Assembly (NCBI GenBank): GCA_947683425.1
Contig: CANTUQ010000109.1
Coordinates: forward strand, 154,501 to 218,500
Length of the DNA stretch: 64,000 nt
Reading direction: 5' to 3'
DNA from: Excoecaria cochinchinensis
Taxonomy: Eukaryota; Streptophyta; Magnoliopsida; Malpighiales; Euphorbiaceae
Below the pieces are notes generated by a model. That model saw only the letters and a program-made list of their open reading frames with translations. It made no database searches and was not told where the DNA came from. This document shows, one piece after another, positions 48,377 to 61,800 of this stretch. A program made the position numbers and the translations under genes. Each line of letters opens with the position of its first letter. Positions within the stretch are counted from its first letter, which is position 1.

Positions 48377-49800
48377 TATAATCCCTTTTCAGTTGTTTTC
48401 GGACAAGCATGGATCATAAGTGAGAGCAAATCGCTAAGCTGATAAACCTGTAAGCAATAGCAATACACACACACACACAAAACTAAACATGAAAGCAAGC
48501 AGCCAAATCAAGTTCTTGTACAAATCAAATTGAGCTGTAAAGGAACACCATTTGCAACTTTAAAAAAAAAAGCTTATAATTGACTCAACTAAATCATTAT
48601 CTCCATGGATATGAAACAAGTCCAACAACATATAATTGTTTGTACTACCCGGATGCAAGTCCCAATGCCGATACAACATGATACTATGAAATTGTCAATG
48701 ATAATTACCTAACTATGATAGTTGGCAATCTGAATTGCTCCAATTATCATGGAAATTTCCATTTTTTTAAAAACTTTTGCATTTAACACACATCAGCAGT
48801 AACAAACAGAGCTATTCTAATAGCAATGATGATTATAGCAGCAAACAGAAAGCAAATTACATCATTAGAAAAGCTAACCATAAGCAAACAAAGTCCTTCA
48901 ATTCTCATCTGCAACTTTACTCCTCTCATAAAGCTAATGGCAGCGAAAATGTCCCAATCCCCATGCATCTTTCTTCACCATCAATATGGTTGAGGGAAAC
49001 TACATTTGGGAAGCACAAAGACTTCTACTTTTCTTGAAACAAACAAAAGCATCAAATATTAGAACCTCCTCAACTCTTTTGATCTGCATTTTTTTCATTT
49101 CTTTCCAGGCTTAAGGGCAAAACAAAATCCTGAACTTTTACAATTTTATCAAATTAATCATGATCCATTTTTATCAATTCAATGAAGTTACTATTTCATT
49201 CAATATTAACTTATACTCTTGATAAAAGTATAAGTTAATATCAACATATTTTATATCTAAGACAAGTTAATAATTCAAATTTTGTCAATAGTTCCACCAT
49301 AGCTTGTAGAGTTGCAGTAGCCAGTTGCATTCTCAACCTTTCCCTCCTTCAAAATGTCGTAATAAGAAGCATAGAATGTGACCACAAAAGCATCATTATA
49401 AACAAAATTTTCAGCAAAATTCCTTTAATGTCATTTCATCAATCAGGTAAAAGGCACTCTTGGTTTTTTCCATTTGCGCACAACCCTTCAACCAAAATGC
49501 TATATTTACCGCTATTTGGCAAACAAATAAGCCTAAGTACTATTATAAACCCTTAAAGCCAACAACAAAATAGAAAATAAAGAAAAAGTTCAGAATCACA
49601 CTGCAACTCCTTACTAGAGGGATAGATTTAAACCTGAAATTGTTTTTGGTGGTAGCGAAAGACCTTTAAGAGTCCACAGCAATCGAGAAAGAGGCCAACA
49701 ACTAGAGGAACGACGATCTTCTCGCAGCTAATCGTGCCATGGCCAGTGACCGAAGGGAGCGAGAATTGGATTTACCTATCACTGATAAGCAAGGAATGAG
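48377..49800 (-). other. Probable 5' UTR, leader intron and promoter of PRORP1
   Basis: No coding sequence. A GC-richer block at about 49640-49770 (minus strand) could be a non-coding first exon, ending at a CAG|GTTTAAA donor near 49630, with a leader intron down to about 48450. Borders are inferred from composition only. Confidence 0.35.
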
Positions 49801-52020
49801 CGAAAATTTTCTTAAAAGTTTAATTAATATTTTTATAAGGACTTTTTTTATAATTAATATTTTTTAAAAAAATAATTGAACTTTTAGGGTGTTACCAAAA
49901 ATATTTAGCAATTTGGTGTTTTTTGGTGTTTCCTCACAAATGGTTGCGGAAATGGAATAATAATTTTATTTTTAAACGTGAGAAAGCTCAGTTCTAGAAA
50001 ATATTTTTCATTTTTTTTTACAGTTTTTATTTTCATTTCTTACTTTTCTATTTTTTTATTTTTTAAAATAAAAAATTAAAAAATAAAAATTATATTTATT
50101 TCTCTCTTTTTATCAGTATTTTCATTTTCCACCTACTTTACAATTTTTTTTAATATTCTATATATTCTATCAATATAATTATAATAATTATTGTTTATAT
50201 TAATAATATTTTAGGTATTGATAAATAAATATCTAAATTAATCAACGCTTAAAATACTAACAAGTATATATGAAAATTTTAGATAAGGTATAAGTGAACA
50301 ATTCACAAATAAAAATTACAACAAAACTATTGTAGGTGATTATCAAATAGAAACAAAAAAAATATAATAATTATAATAAAAACAAAAAATTAATATATAA
50401 TCAAATAAGAAATCAATGAGAAAGATAGTCATAAAAAAAATTAAACTGACCTCGTAATTAGTTGTTGCAGCAGAAAATAAAATGTTGTATTGAGTTTCTT
50501 TTTTATGAATTAGAAAAAAAAATAGTGTAGTAAGATTTAAACATTTCTTTAATAAAAGAAAAATGAGAAAATATATTTTTTGTGTTTTCTATATAATAGT
50601 TTAATTTTGAAAAATTCAGAAAATAGTTTTCTAATTTTTTAAATTGGAAAATATTACAACTAAACAGTTCCTGAATTTCCCGGGATATAAATATTGATTA
50701 ATTAAAATAATAATATTTTTAAGACTGTGCATAAGTCGAACCCGAAATCCAAATATACACCGAATGTTGTACTTGAACCGACCATATAATATAAAATGAG
50801 CCTCATTCTTTCTATTTTGAAATTTTTGGGTCCTGACTCGAATAAACTTGTTTTACCCAATTTTTTTAATTTATATTTTTCGGTATTTTAATCATAAAAT
50901 ATGAGAAAAAAAAAAAAAGAAAATTAGTCATAAATATCTAAAATAGAATCAGATCAAAAAGTGATAATCAAAGGCAACAAAATCAAATTAAAAGAATTTA
51001 TTAAAAAGAGAGAAAATACCTTTGGGAAACTAACTGTGGAAAAAATAAAAATTAGTGAAAAATCGGAAACTTAAAGATTAATAAAAGTGCTTAGTGCTTG
51101 AAATGAACTCGGGACAGTAGGTATTTTGCACATACATTCCAGCCACCAAGCCATTAGCTATGGTCTGGAACACATAATATTTTTCAGTAAGCCGGGTTCA
51201 ACAGGATTTTCACCCAGAAATGGTAAATTCCTTTATTCAACTCGAATAACCCTAAAAATCTAACCCGGATGCAAAATTCGAGTAAGTTCGAGTTTTGGAC
51301 AGCTCCAATAATGTGTCTTTAAATTTCTATTACATTTAATCTACTCCTTAAATATTGAGTCTTTAAATTTCAATCATATTTAATCTAGTCCTTAAATTTT
51401 TATTACATGCAGAATAAGTTTCATTTTGACAAATTAATAAAAACACTATATATTAAATTTCGTATATAAGTTTTCTTTAAAATGTCCCTGCTAGAATTTA
51501 ACATTGGTTGATAGTGCAAAATTGCCTCTCCATTTTCGTCTCTCTGCTATCATTAAAAATGCAATATTATCTTTTTATTTTATTTTGTTGTACTATTATC
51601 CTTAAATTTTCAAAATTGAAGCAATATTATTCCTACATTATAAGACCGATTTCCATCCGTTAGCTTTAATATATTTTCATTAAGAATGCAATATAATTCA
51701 TTTACTTTTATTTTGGTGCAATATTATTCTAAATTTTTATAATTGGAGCGATATTATCTCTTTATTAACTATTTTTTAAAATATATCGATTTTTGTCTGT
51801 TAAATTTAATACATTGCATGGGAATCATTAATCATGACTCATAAGACATAATGTGGCCTTTATATCTATAATATATGGTAGAAATGAAGTAAATAACAAA
51901 AATATCTATCTAAATTAAAAAAAGAAAAATTGATTTCTTTTATTGAAATCATTTCATTTTTTAAAAAAAATAATAATATGGGACATTAGATTTTGAGTCC
52001 TTAAATATTGCGTTATCATA
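49801..52020. other. Intergenic AT-rich DNA
   Basis: No gene recognised. Contains long poly-A/T tracts and one possible MITE (50723-51306). Confidence 0.5.
50723..51306. repeat. Possible degenerate hAT-like MITE
   Basis: The left end GACTGTGCATAAGTCGAACC and the reversed right end GAGCTGTCCAAAACTCGAAC are imperfect inverted repeats. The interior repeats CGAACCCG/CGAGTT motifs like those in the intact hAT MITE. No clear 8-bp target duplication was seen. Confidence 0.4.
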
Positions 52021-52029
52021 CAAATTATA

Positions 52030-52620
52030 GTCCATTCAGTCCACATTGCTTTGATCCCTCCGTACACCATTAGAATCAAGAAATTTAGAAAAGGAGTTCT
52101 TATGTTTTATTTTTGATGCAAAGGTGTGGAAGTACTTTGTATTAGCATACCCTTCTTTTAATCAAAGTGCCTTTGATCCTGCCGCTAATAAATCTCTTCC
52201 TAACTGAGGACCTCAGAAAAGCCATCTCTTGCTTTCTGATAAGCATCTATCGACGAAGGGGTATTTCCAATCTATTGTCACGCATCTGCTCCTTAAAATG
52301 ATCTAATCTTTCTTTAAAACTACCTGTAAAGGATTTTCTCCATTCACCAAGATCTGTTCCACAGAATTAGAAAGCCAAGCCTGTTCAATTATTTTTGCAC
52401 ATTCGGAATTTCGAAGCCAGACATTTTCGATTCTGAAGAATCTTTTAATATGGGCAACAATACAAGTAGCAGGATTAAGAAATATTGGGCAGTGATCGGA
52501 GGAGGCTACCTCAATATTTTGAACTCTTGAAGATGGAAAGAGAAGTTTCCATTGGCCATTTACTAGAGCTCTGTCAATTCGCTCTTCAATCATGAAATCA
52601 GCAGTGAGTACACAAAATCA
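52030..52620 (-). pseudogene. LINE (non-LTR retrotransposon) ORF2 fragment
   Basis: The minus strand encodes ERIDRALVNGQWKLLFPSSR and EVASSDHCPIFLN, the C-terminal signature of the apurinic-like endonuclease (SDHxPI) of plant L1 elements. It continues into the linker before RT, where a frameshifted GYANTKYFHTFASKIKHKN resembles the usual GDxNTKFFHxxASxRRxxN block. The RT domain itself is missing. Dead 5'-truncated or broken copy. Confidence 0.75.
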
Positions 52621-53015
52621 AGAAGATTTTCAGGTTCACATATTGAAAGTTATAGAGAAGATAACGGTAGGCCCTTTAGATCAAGCTTTACCATTTCTAG
52701 CACTGCCACTCTTCTCCTGGCTACCCTTTAAAAGGTAAGCAAACTTGTATTTATTTTATTTACATGTCCGTTTCTCATTTTCAAGAAACACCAAATGTAT
52801 TATACATAATTTTTGCAGAAGAAATGGACCCGCCATATCAACTTACTCCTTCACTACTGCTCTTAAAAGTACAGTCTTTATTGCTTCAAATGCTTAATCC
52901 ATCTGTTTCCTTTAATGGGCTTCTTTTACTTTCTTTAAATTTTCATTAATTTGTTTTTTTAAATGCAACATTGCAGGCAAGGGAAGGGTATAATATCTGG
53001 GGGTAAGGGAAGTCA
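52621..53015. other. Unassigned DNA between LINE and copia fragments
   Basis: No domain recognised. The short ORF at 52764-52949 is low in information and is not called. Confidence 0.4.
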
Positions 53016-53171
53016 TAAATGTGATAAATAGGTTTCTATTTGTCTGATATTATTTCCTATTTAGTGTACTTTGTATCAGAGGTTAATTGTTGTATTCTAG
53101 TAGGATTTTGTCTCTCATATATATATATTCTCTAATTAATTTCAATAGAAGTGTGGCTTGTATTTTCTATA

Positions 53172-53183
53172 TGGTATCAGAGC
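53172..53183 (+). promoter_or_regulatory. Primer binding site, tRNA-iMet
   Basis: TGGTATCAGAGC directly after the LTR-like segment, on the same strand as the gag remnant. Confidence 0.85.
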
Positions 53184-53199
53184 TTTTAGGATTTCAATA

Positions 53200-54470
53200 C
53201 CAAAATATCTACTGAAACTAACAACTCTGAATCCACCAAAAACTCTAATTCCATTGGCACTGGACAGCTTGTTGCCGCTCCTGTTTTCTCATTCTCTCTT
53301 CTCAACATTACCAGCTTCTCTACAAAATTGAACACATGCAATTTCCTTCTTTGGAAAATGCAAATTGTTCTTATTCTCAAAGGGCATGATCTTATGGGTC
53401 ATGTGGATGGCTCATTTTCCGCTCCTTCTTAGTTATTGACCACTGGAGCTGTAAACACAGAGTTTGAAATTTGGGAACACAGGGATCAGCTGGTTCTTAG
53501 CTGGATACTATCCACTATTGATAGTACCTTGTTGCCGTAACTTGTAGGTGACACTACAACGTAGATTGCATGGGATAAACTGATTTCTTCTTATTCTATA
53601 GGTTCCAAACCTCAAGTTAGAAATTTGAAAGCCTAGATTCTTTCTCTTCATAAGGGGGAAAAGATTCAATTGCCACCTATGTTCAAAGAGCCAAAGCTCT
53701 TTCTAATCAATTAGCTGCATTAGGACATCCCTACAATGAATTGAAGAAGATTTAGTTGATGCTATTGTCATGGACTTGGGATTGGATTATCGCCCATTTA
53801 ATCGCTCTCTTGATTCTCGGATGGAGACTCACACTTTAGATCATGTTTATGGATTGCTTCTTAATGAAGAAAGACAATTAACACGGGATCATGCTGTTGA
53901 TACACAGTCTATCCAAATTGCTCCCACTACTCAGTTAGCCGCTTGGGTTCAAGAGCGTGGTAGTAGAAGAGAACGTGGCCGAGGAGGCCGTTCGCGTGGC
54001 CAATTTCAGCAGTTCTCACATGAGTTTTTTTCGTCTCCTAGGCCACATATTTCTGGAAATTCTTCAACTAAGGTCACTTGTTATAATTGCCATGGCTTTG
54101 GGCACTTGGCCAACGTTTGTCCTTCACCAAAGAATAGGTCCCGCAACACTACCTCAGCTTCTTCCAATCTGGCAACCACCCATCCTTCTTACCAGCCTTG
54201 TACTGTTGACACCGGGGCCACTCACCATCTGACAGCGAATTTAGAAAATTTTGCCCTTCACTCTGAATATCAGGATCTAGAGGAGGTTCAAATTGGTAAT
54301 GGTATGTTTCTTCCTACCTCTCATGTTGGTGAGAATCCGTTGCTTTTGGTTCTCATAATTTAAAATTTCATGACATATTACATATTCCTATTGCTCATCG
54401 TAATCTCTTATCTATTTATGCTCTCACCATTTCTAACCCAATGTCTGTTGAATTTATGCCCATGCCTCGT
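53200..54470 (+). pseudogene. Copia gag and protease remnant
   Basis: Broken frames include the copia Gag start (KLNTCNFLLWKMQIVLILKG, GHVDG, about 53320-53410), a central DSIATYVQRAKALSNQLAA, and an intact 197-codon stretch (53770-54363). That stretch holds a Arg/Gly-rich segment, the zinc knuckle CYNCHGFGHLANVC (about 54076-54120) and the protease active site VDTGATHHLT (about 54205-54235). Several in-frame stops upstream and the missing pol make it non-functional. Confidence 0.82.
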
Positions 54471-54475
54471 ACCTA

Positions 54476-55040
54476 CTTCTTATTACATCGATGCTCATCT
54501 GCTCTAATACCTGAGCAGATCCACTCCTAGTACTCAAGTGACTTTCTCACATCCACTATGAATAGCCCAAGCCACTATAGAACCAGGTATTGAACATTTA
54601 AGACTCTCTCTCTACATTCTCTCTCTAAACCTTACTAACTTGAGTTTCAGAGTACTTATACCTGATCCGACTTGTCTTATTGCAGCTTGCACAGCCTTAT
54701 TGATCCGATCGGCTCATTCAGAACTCCCATCCGGCCTCATTACATTTCTGATATCCCAAGATCTATCAATTATGTATAAGATTTTGATTATATTAGAAAA
54801 TTTAAGAAAATAAAAAATAAATTTAATAAAAAGAGTTTTATTGTGATTAGTGTATGATATAATTCAATAAAGAAAGGAATAATTTTTCATAAAACAGAAA
54901 AAAAAAAAGCCACATAATTGTGCTTAAGGAAGATAATAATCTTCAATGGCAAAATTTTTTTGTATGTTTCTTGTATATTGATGAGGAACTACTGCTTGCC
55001 TGTTAGGGGAAAAGAGACTGAATTTTCGATTGAACCGGAA
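54476..55040. other. Unassigned segment, possible LTR fragment
   Basis: Starts abruptly after the copia remnant. A TCTCTCTCTACATTCTCTCT tract and following sequence resemble the U5 part of plant gypsy LTRs, but no partner was found. Confidence 0.3.
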
Positions 55041-55069
55041 CTCACTCTAGAGCTGATGATGGCTGCTAA

Positions 55070-55280
55070 TTATCTCCATACTTGATTCAATTACTTTGCG
55101 CAGACCCAAGACAAGTCTCAAGTCTGTAAGCCTGCAGCCAATCCTTTAAAAACTGTAGATCCAGGGCTTGTGTATGACGCACATAAAGCAGACTACATCA
55201 AATTCCTTTGCAACATTAAAGGCAATGGCAAAGATATTGTCAGACGAGTTTCTGGAGATAATAGCACATATCCTTAAGGT
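55070..55280 (+). pseudogene. Subtilisin-like protease (subtilase) C-terminal fragment
   Basis: The plus strand encodes NPLKTVDPGLVYDAHKADYI, then KFLCNIKGNGKDIVRRVSGDNSTYP and a stop. This matches the region just after the catalytic Ser of plant cucumisin-like subtilases (NPxKAxDPGLVYDxxxxDYxxFLC). The catalytic domain upstream and the fibronectin-like tail downstream are missing, so it is a relic of a larger gene. Confidence 0.75.
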
Positions 55281-55699
55281 GATCCAGAGTCCCAAAGGTG
55301 ATTGTGTTTTTAAAATATTATTAAATATGAGTTGCCATATTTGATTTTTTGTTTTCATATTCAAGAGAATGTTAAAACTTGAATCAGATTAGAAGTTAAG
55401 ATTTGAAGATATTAAGCTGACCATTAGTTCATATTCGGACAAACTGAAATTTTGAATGGTCTTCTGGGTGCTTAGTAGTTTTCTAACATTTGCAGATGAA
55501 AACGTTTTCCATAACAGAATCAAGTGAAGGTCCTGTTGCCCATCAAACTTTATTTGGAAAATGTAATCTTTGTTAGTAATCCCATGGAATTTCACTTGAT
55601 TTTGACCTCATTAATTGAATCTCGGTTATTTCTTCAGCTTATTTTTCTTCGTTTATTTCCTGTTTCTTCTACATATGCTTTTTCATCTTTTTCTTCAGC

Positions 55700-55850
55700 T
55701 TTTGTTGCTTCATTTTTTTCTTCTGCTTCTATTTCTTCCAAATCTGCTTCATCATCATCATCATCATCATCTGTTTCTTATGGATCTGCTTCATCATCAT
55801 CATCTGTTTCTTTTGCCTCTGCATCATCATCATCATCTTCTTTTTCTTCA
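55700..55850. repeat. TCA/TGA trinucleotide-rich tract
   Basis: Runs of TCATCATCA, longest near 55749-55770. On the minus strand they encode Asp runs, part of which lies in the proposed last exon of the NLR gene. Confidence 0.9.
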
Positions 55851-55884
55851 CCTATTTTTTCCATTTCTGATTCTTCATCTGTTG
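55778..55884 (-). CDS. Probable terminal exon of the NLR gene, acidic tail
   Basis: Acceptor CTAAAG after a T-rich stretch. With the leftover G of exon E it reads ATDEESEMEKIGEEKE, then five Asp, AEAKET, four Asp, EADP and TAA at 55778-55780. Frame and phase fit. The assignment rests on splice signals only, since I do not recall this tail as a family feature. Confidence 0.5.
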
Positions 55885-58800
55885 CTTTAGCAATATGAGA
55901 AAAAATGTTTTCATGGTGAATGAGTGAGGGAAACAATTGCTATATGAAATGAATTACTTAGATAATTTGAAAATTATAATTAATATTGCTACAACTTATC
56001 GTCTATCAGCCGACTTATAACTTAATTGATTTGTCCTATTTATTGAGACAAGTTGAGGATATTATATGAAGGAATAAAATTTCTTAAAAAGTATCTAACC
56101 AAGAAACATTAGGTGGAACCTTTTTTATTTGCTAATTTCGGCTAGTGAAATTTTTAGGGCAGCAGATAAAAATCATAAGGTATAAGAAACATGTCTAATA
56201 TCAAAGCACAAATGGTTTGGTGAAAAATCAGTACGTACCCTTCTCATCACGCCCATCCATAAATAACTTCTGAATGGTGTTATTAAGGCTGCCTTCCCAC
56301 TTCCAATCCCAGTCATCATCTGATGATGTTTTCACTTCTCTAAGCTTTGGTGTGAGCACTTGTTGAGAAAATGTCTTCATGTTGGGGCATTCTATTATCT
56401 TCACATCATTCAAATTTGGGAAATCGAAAGCACAATTACTTGAACAGAAACATGTGAGGCTTGGCAGACCATGAAGCTTCAAGCATCTTAATTGATTGAA
56501 ATCAATCACATCTTCACTTCCATCATATTCAAAACCAACTATTTCTTCAATCATTTTGCATTGCCTAATAATCATTGTTCTGAGTAGCACAAGACTCTTA
56601 GCTGTTGAGACAGTTATCAGATTTATCATCTCATCACACTTTGACGCTTCCAAGTAAGTCAAATTTTTGAAACACACTGGTGAAGGCATAAGAATTTTCA
56701 ATCTGCCATATTCACATATCGTGTTAATGCCTTCTAATTCCAGTCTCTTCAAGTTTGTAGAAACCTAAAAAGCAATGAGAGTGGTATTGTTATTAAAAGA
56801 AATCAGAAACCTACTTAGAAATGAGTTGAACATTTTTTTTTCAAAATTTATTACTCTTAATGGACATAGAGACCCACCAAATATGTGAAATGAAATAATT
56901 ATTATGCTTGTTTGATTCCCTTTGCTGGATTTTCTTGAATCCATCATTTATTTATTTATTTTAGTTAAGATAAATTAACTGTTCTAGTTATCAAAGCTAA
57001 TGAAACTCTAATTATAATCTTTCATCCTTCATATATTAATTAACTTATACATTAAAATAAATTATTTTTTTCTTTTCCCTCTCTATTCTCTTATTAGTTT
57101 AGTCTATAGTACTACTCCAAGCTACTTGCTTACGTTATTGCTACCGAATTGTTGAACCCAAAGTTTTCAATTCTTTTATTTCCTTTATGGTACTAATTAA
57201 CAAAATCAATCAATGAATAATCATATTTTTACATTGAAAATTAACAAAGATCTTTTCGTCACACCATTCTTTAAGGTTTTTTAGTTAGATAAACAAGTGC
57301 TTATATTTTATATTTATAAATAAATAAATAAAGACAGTGTTAGAAATTATAGAACACTAAATTTTATAAAATTAATTTCTCAAAATTCCTAATTTATTAA
57401 CACTAATCAAGAAAATAATCATTTCAACACATGAAAAACTATTTCCATTGAATCACAACATATATTTATACCTTTTTACAGATTGTTCATGTTCTACTTA
57501 AAAATTTCTCGTTGGTCAAATACTCCTAGTTCTCTTTTTCCTTATAAGTTGTGTTCTTATACAACATAACTATTTATATGTAATAGAGGTAGTTATTTAA
57601 CTACCTTCTATTAATGAGACCAACCACAAAATTTCATTTATTATTATTATTATATTACAATTAAATATAATAATAATATAAATTATATAGATGTATATAT
57701 TCTTATAAAAAATACATGTGGTAAATCATCCAGTATATATTATATTTACTACTCCCTGATTTACTTCATAGGAGTAATTACCATAAATCTACAAGTTTAA
57801 TATAGTTGTAAGTAATATTGAACCAAAAAGCAACCAAATTTTCTATTAATGAATTGAAATCGAATTGACTTTTATGTTAAACAGATAATTTAGGATTATA
57901 ATTTTTATTTTTAGAAATCAGACAGTTGGCCGTTTTAATATTTACACTTTAAGTTTATTAATATTTATGATAGATAAAACTGTGTCACTTGTGAAATATA
58001 ACATAATTTATTCCGTTGATGTATTATTTATAGTGTATTTTATGATTTAAAAGTAAAATAAATATAATTTTTTATTTGAATATGTGTATGCATGTTATTT
58101 TACATTTTCATAGTATTATTATTAAATATGAATTTTTTGAAATGGAACAATTACCTAATATTTGTATTATTAAAATGGATCAGACCTTTTCATAGTAGTC
58201 GTAATATAATAATATAGTTATATTACGATTTAATTTCAATTAAAAAACGGGTCAAGTAGGTTGACCTGTAGCTTAGGGTGTTTGTGTCAACATGCAATCC
58301 ATTTGGGCCAAATTTGTGAGTCGGCCCAGACATGAACCAAATCTGCCCAATCCGATATATTTGCCACCTTTATGCTTAAGATGTGTAATTTAATTCTTAT
58401 TAAATAATTAAAGATGCAATCTATTTTTCTTAACAAGTATGTTAGATTAAAATCAAATATTAATTATTTCATATTTATATTTATTATACCAGCGTAGCAC
58501 ATTTCTTTTCCATGTGTCCAAAAATGAGACCCACTAATTAGTCACCCTAACTTCTATCATTTTTTGCTTAGATTAAGTTTTCTTTCTTTTTTTTTTTTTT
58601 TCCAATCCAATGCAATTATTTTTTTTTCTTTTGAGTTAAGCTAGTTCTGAACCTTTTAATTTACTTTTTAAATATTTTTGCTATGGCTATTATATCCTTA
58701 ATTGTGAGATAATTAGCTAATTTTAAAAGTATTTGAGAAGTAAAGTAAATATTTATGACCGATATAAATAAAATAAGGGTCATACCTTTGCAAGCCAAGG

Positions 58801-61800
58801 GAGCACTTCATTTGCTTTTTGACTGTTGTCTATTAGTTGGAAATGTTTCAAATTTGGCCACTCGCAGGTGTAAGACTCTCCACTTTTTGTATTACCAACA
58901 ACATATGCCATATTGCACGACTGTACTTTAAGCTTTTCCAACTGCGAAAGACCACTAGCTATGGATTCTGGAAATACATACTCCAGAACACGACACCGAG
59001 AAACTTGAACTGAATTTAGATTTGGAAAAGTGGAAATTCCATTTGCATCCTCACTCCATATCCGCTTCAATGACCACATATAATGTATTTTCAAATGTGT
59101 CAGCTCAAATGCTATGGATGCTGGAAATACGTACTCCAGAACACCACACGAAGAAACTTCAACTGATTTTAAATTTGGAAAAGTGAAAACCCCATTTGCA
59201 TCCTCACTCCATATCCACTTCAACGATGGCATATACTGTATCTTCAAACGTATCAGCTCAAATGCCACTTCATCAATAGAACCCAACTCCTCCATTTGAT
59301 ATATCACTTCCATTTTAGGACAATCCAGTAGCTCCAACTCCTCTAATTTCTGGAATCTTCTCATCACATTCTTCGATGTTGCAAAAACAGCTTTTAATTT
59401 TGAGCACCGGTTGATTCTCAAAGATTTAAGTTTGCATAAGGAATCATCATCTGCGAATTCACCATGCCTTATATATTCCAAATTATCCATGAAAGACACA
59501 TCCATTGTCTGTAAATTAGGAAATATAGCCTGCCATTGCCATTAATTATTATTATTCTCAGTAATGCATCCTTCCAAGAGTTTAGCATAACATAAGTAAT
59601 TTCTTGACACATTCACACACAAAGTAAATTACTGACTAAACATAACTGAGAATTGATGAAAATAAGGCAATGCTTTTTTAGAGCGAACTAAAAAGTAATA
59701 TATATATATATATGAAAGAGAAGCGGAAGCAAACTTATCACCATTTTATTGAAAAGTGATTGAATATCATTGACAATTTACGATCAATTTGTTATTTTTT
59801 TTTAATATTATCTTCCATAACATAATTCGTATTAGAAAGAATAATAGCAACTAACCCTAAAATTAAAATATAAAAGAGCATTTCGTAAATCCTTCCTTTT
59901 TAACTTTTTCTAAACTAAGTCATGGGTATGTGTGTATGTATGCTCTAACTAAGTGATACTAAAAGAAGTATTAGAAGTTGAGTTTAATTAGGTTCCAGTT
60001 CGACATTAAAGAAAAATGTTATTTGGTAGGATAGGATAATCCACTATCTTATTAGAACATTTAGATATATCTACAGAATAGTCAAATTACTTAATGCATC
60101 TTATGTAAATTATTGGTTAATGTAGCTAAAAATTTTGATTAAGACAAAGGTAATGTTAAGATAGAGCAAATAAAATGTGAAATGTATGAAAGAGAAAGAG
60201 ACGTAAGTATATCACCATTTCATTGAAGAGCGACCGAACATCATTAGAGCTGTTGTTATTTGATATATGGGTGACAAAATTCTTCAATGTGGGACACTTG
60301 CTTATTTTCATTTCTCTCAACGACTGAAATTCAATGAAATAGTCATTGCTGAATCTAATGAGATTTGGAAGCCGTTTGAGTTCAAGAAGGTCTAACTTGG
60401 AAAACACTATCTTATTAATCATCTCTTCTGCTTCAAATTCCTCTGTTAGTATTATCTCTTCCATCAATTCACAACTCTTTATCTTAAGACTTTTTAGTTG
60501 CAAAAGACTTTTAACGGTTGAAGTTTTGAACATATACTTCAAGCTATTGCAATCCAACACCTCCATACTTGTTAAATTGGGACATGAAACCTGTCATATA
60601 CAATGCTTCATTTAATCAAGTCTTCCAATAAAAAACTGACATGAAAATAGTCCATTGTGTTTGTTGGAAATACAGACATAAACACTTCATATATATATAG
60701 CAGATAATTTGATTGTCTTAAAAACCAATCAACCTATAGAAGATATATTCTTAGTATATTATTGATATACTATATATTAAAAAAATATTACTATAGAGGA
60801 ATTATTTATATAAACTAATGTAGAGGAAACATTTTTAGCACATGACCATTATAATTCATTAGTATCCACAGATGCATCTAATATGTAAATCATACTAGTA
60901 TATGATCAAACAAATGAGTGGCCATTTGGTACCACTGAAAACTATCAGATTGACATAATCGTTTTAATCCTACCAAATAGGATTAATCCAATTGATTTGC
61001 ACCAAATTAATTAGGAATAATACCTAAAACAAAGTCTACATATATATTTATCATGCATGCATCATCTAAATCCTTCTTTTCATATTTTTGAAAACAGATT
61101 AAAGGTGTTTGAATTCCAGAAGTTATGATGTAACTGATTATAAAATTATATTAGTTATTTTATAACTAAAAGTAAATTGAATGGCAAATTTCTGTTATAA
61201 AAATAGGTGAAACTCAGCAAAATAGTAGATGTCACTACTTTGATATTACAATTTATTATGAAGGTTTAAAGTATCAGTGGAATAAAATCTCGTCTTATAC
61301 ATGAGCCTATTAGAGAGCAGGACTATTGTAATTATTATAGGTACAAATATTAGCAAATATAGATGTTTATAACAAATTAATGAAATGCATGTGTTAAAAT
61401 ATAGTCTACAAAATTAATTGTAGATTTTTTCTTCACACCATATGGATAAGTAAATGGAAAAGTTATAAATAGCACCATATTGTTGACACCCTTAGCCAAC
61501 CACGCATGAAATGTCAAAATTTGCATGTAGATTTTTGAGATTGTTATTATTATTATTTGACTTTCTTTACTCATTTGCCTATAAATAAAAGGAGTAGAGA
61601 AAGCTTTGGAAAAACATCCCATTTTTTCGGTTCTTAAATGGCTAATAGTTCCCATTAAGAATTAGTAGATACTTTCTTTGTGTTGGATTTGTGACTTTGA
61701 ATTTAGTTTGAATGTTACCACATGTAAAAATCTTCTAATTAGAATTTAGAACTTTTAGTGATTGTTTTGTTTTTTTGACTCGAAACAATCAATGTAGAAG

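Larger units (their letters stand above)
53016..54475 (+). mobile_element. 5' part of a Ty1/copia element (short LTR, gag, start of protease)
   Basis: A short LTR (about 53016-53171, starting TGTGATAA) is followed at once by TGGTATCAGAGC, the tRNA-iMet primer site. The gag frame then runs to a zinc knuckle and a protease start before homology stops near 54475. Integrase, RT and the 3' LTR are absent. LTR start inferred, end fixed by the primer site. Confidence 0.75.

Noticed and set aside
55524..55898. Ser-rich 124-codon plus-strand ORF
   Set aside because: It is a translation of TCA repeats. The minus strand offers a phase-matched acidic exon instead.
61377..61655. 92-codon minus-strand ORF in an NLR intron
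   Set aside because: It shows no LRR pattern, breaks no frame and has no splice support.
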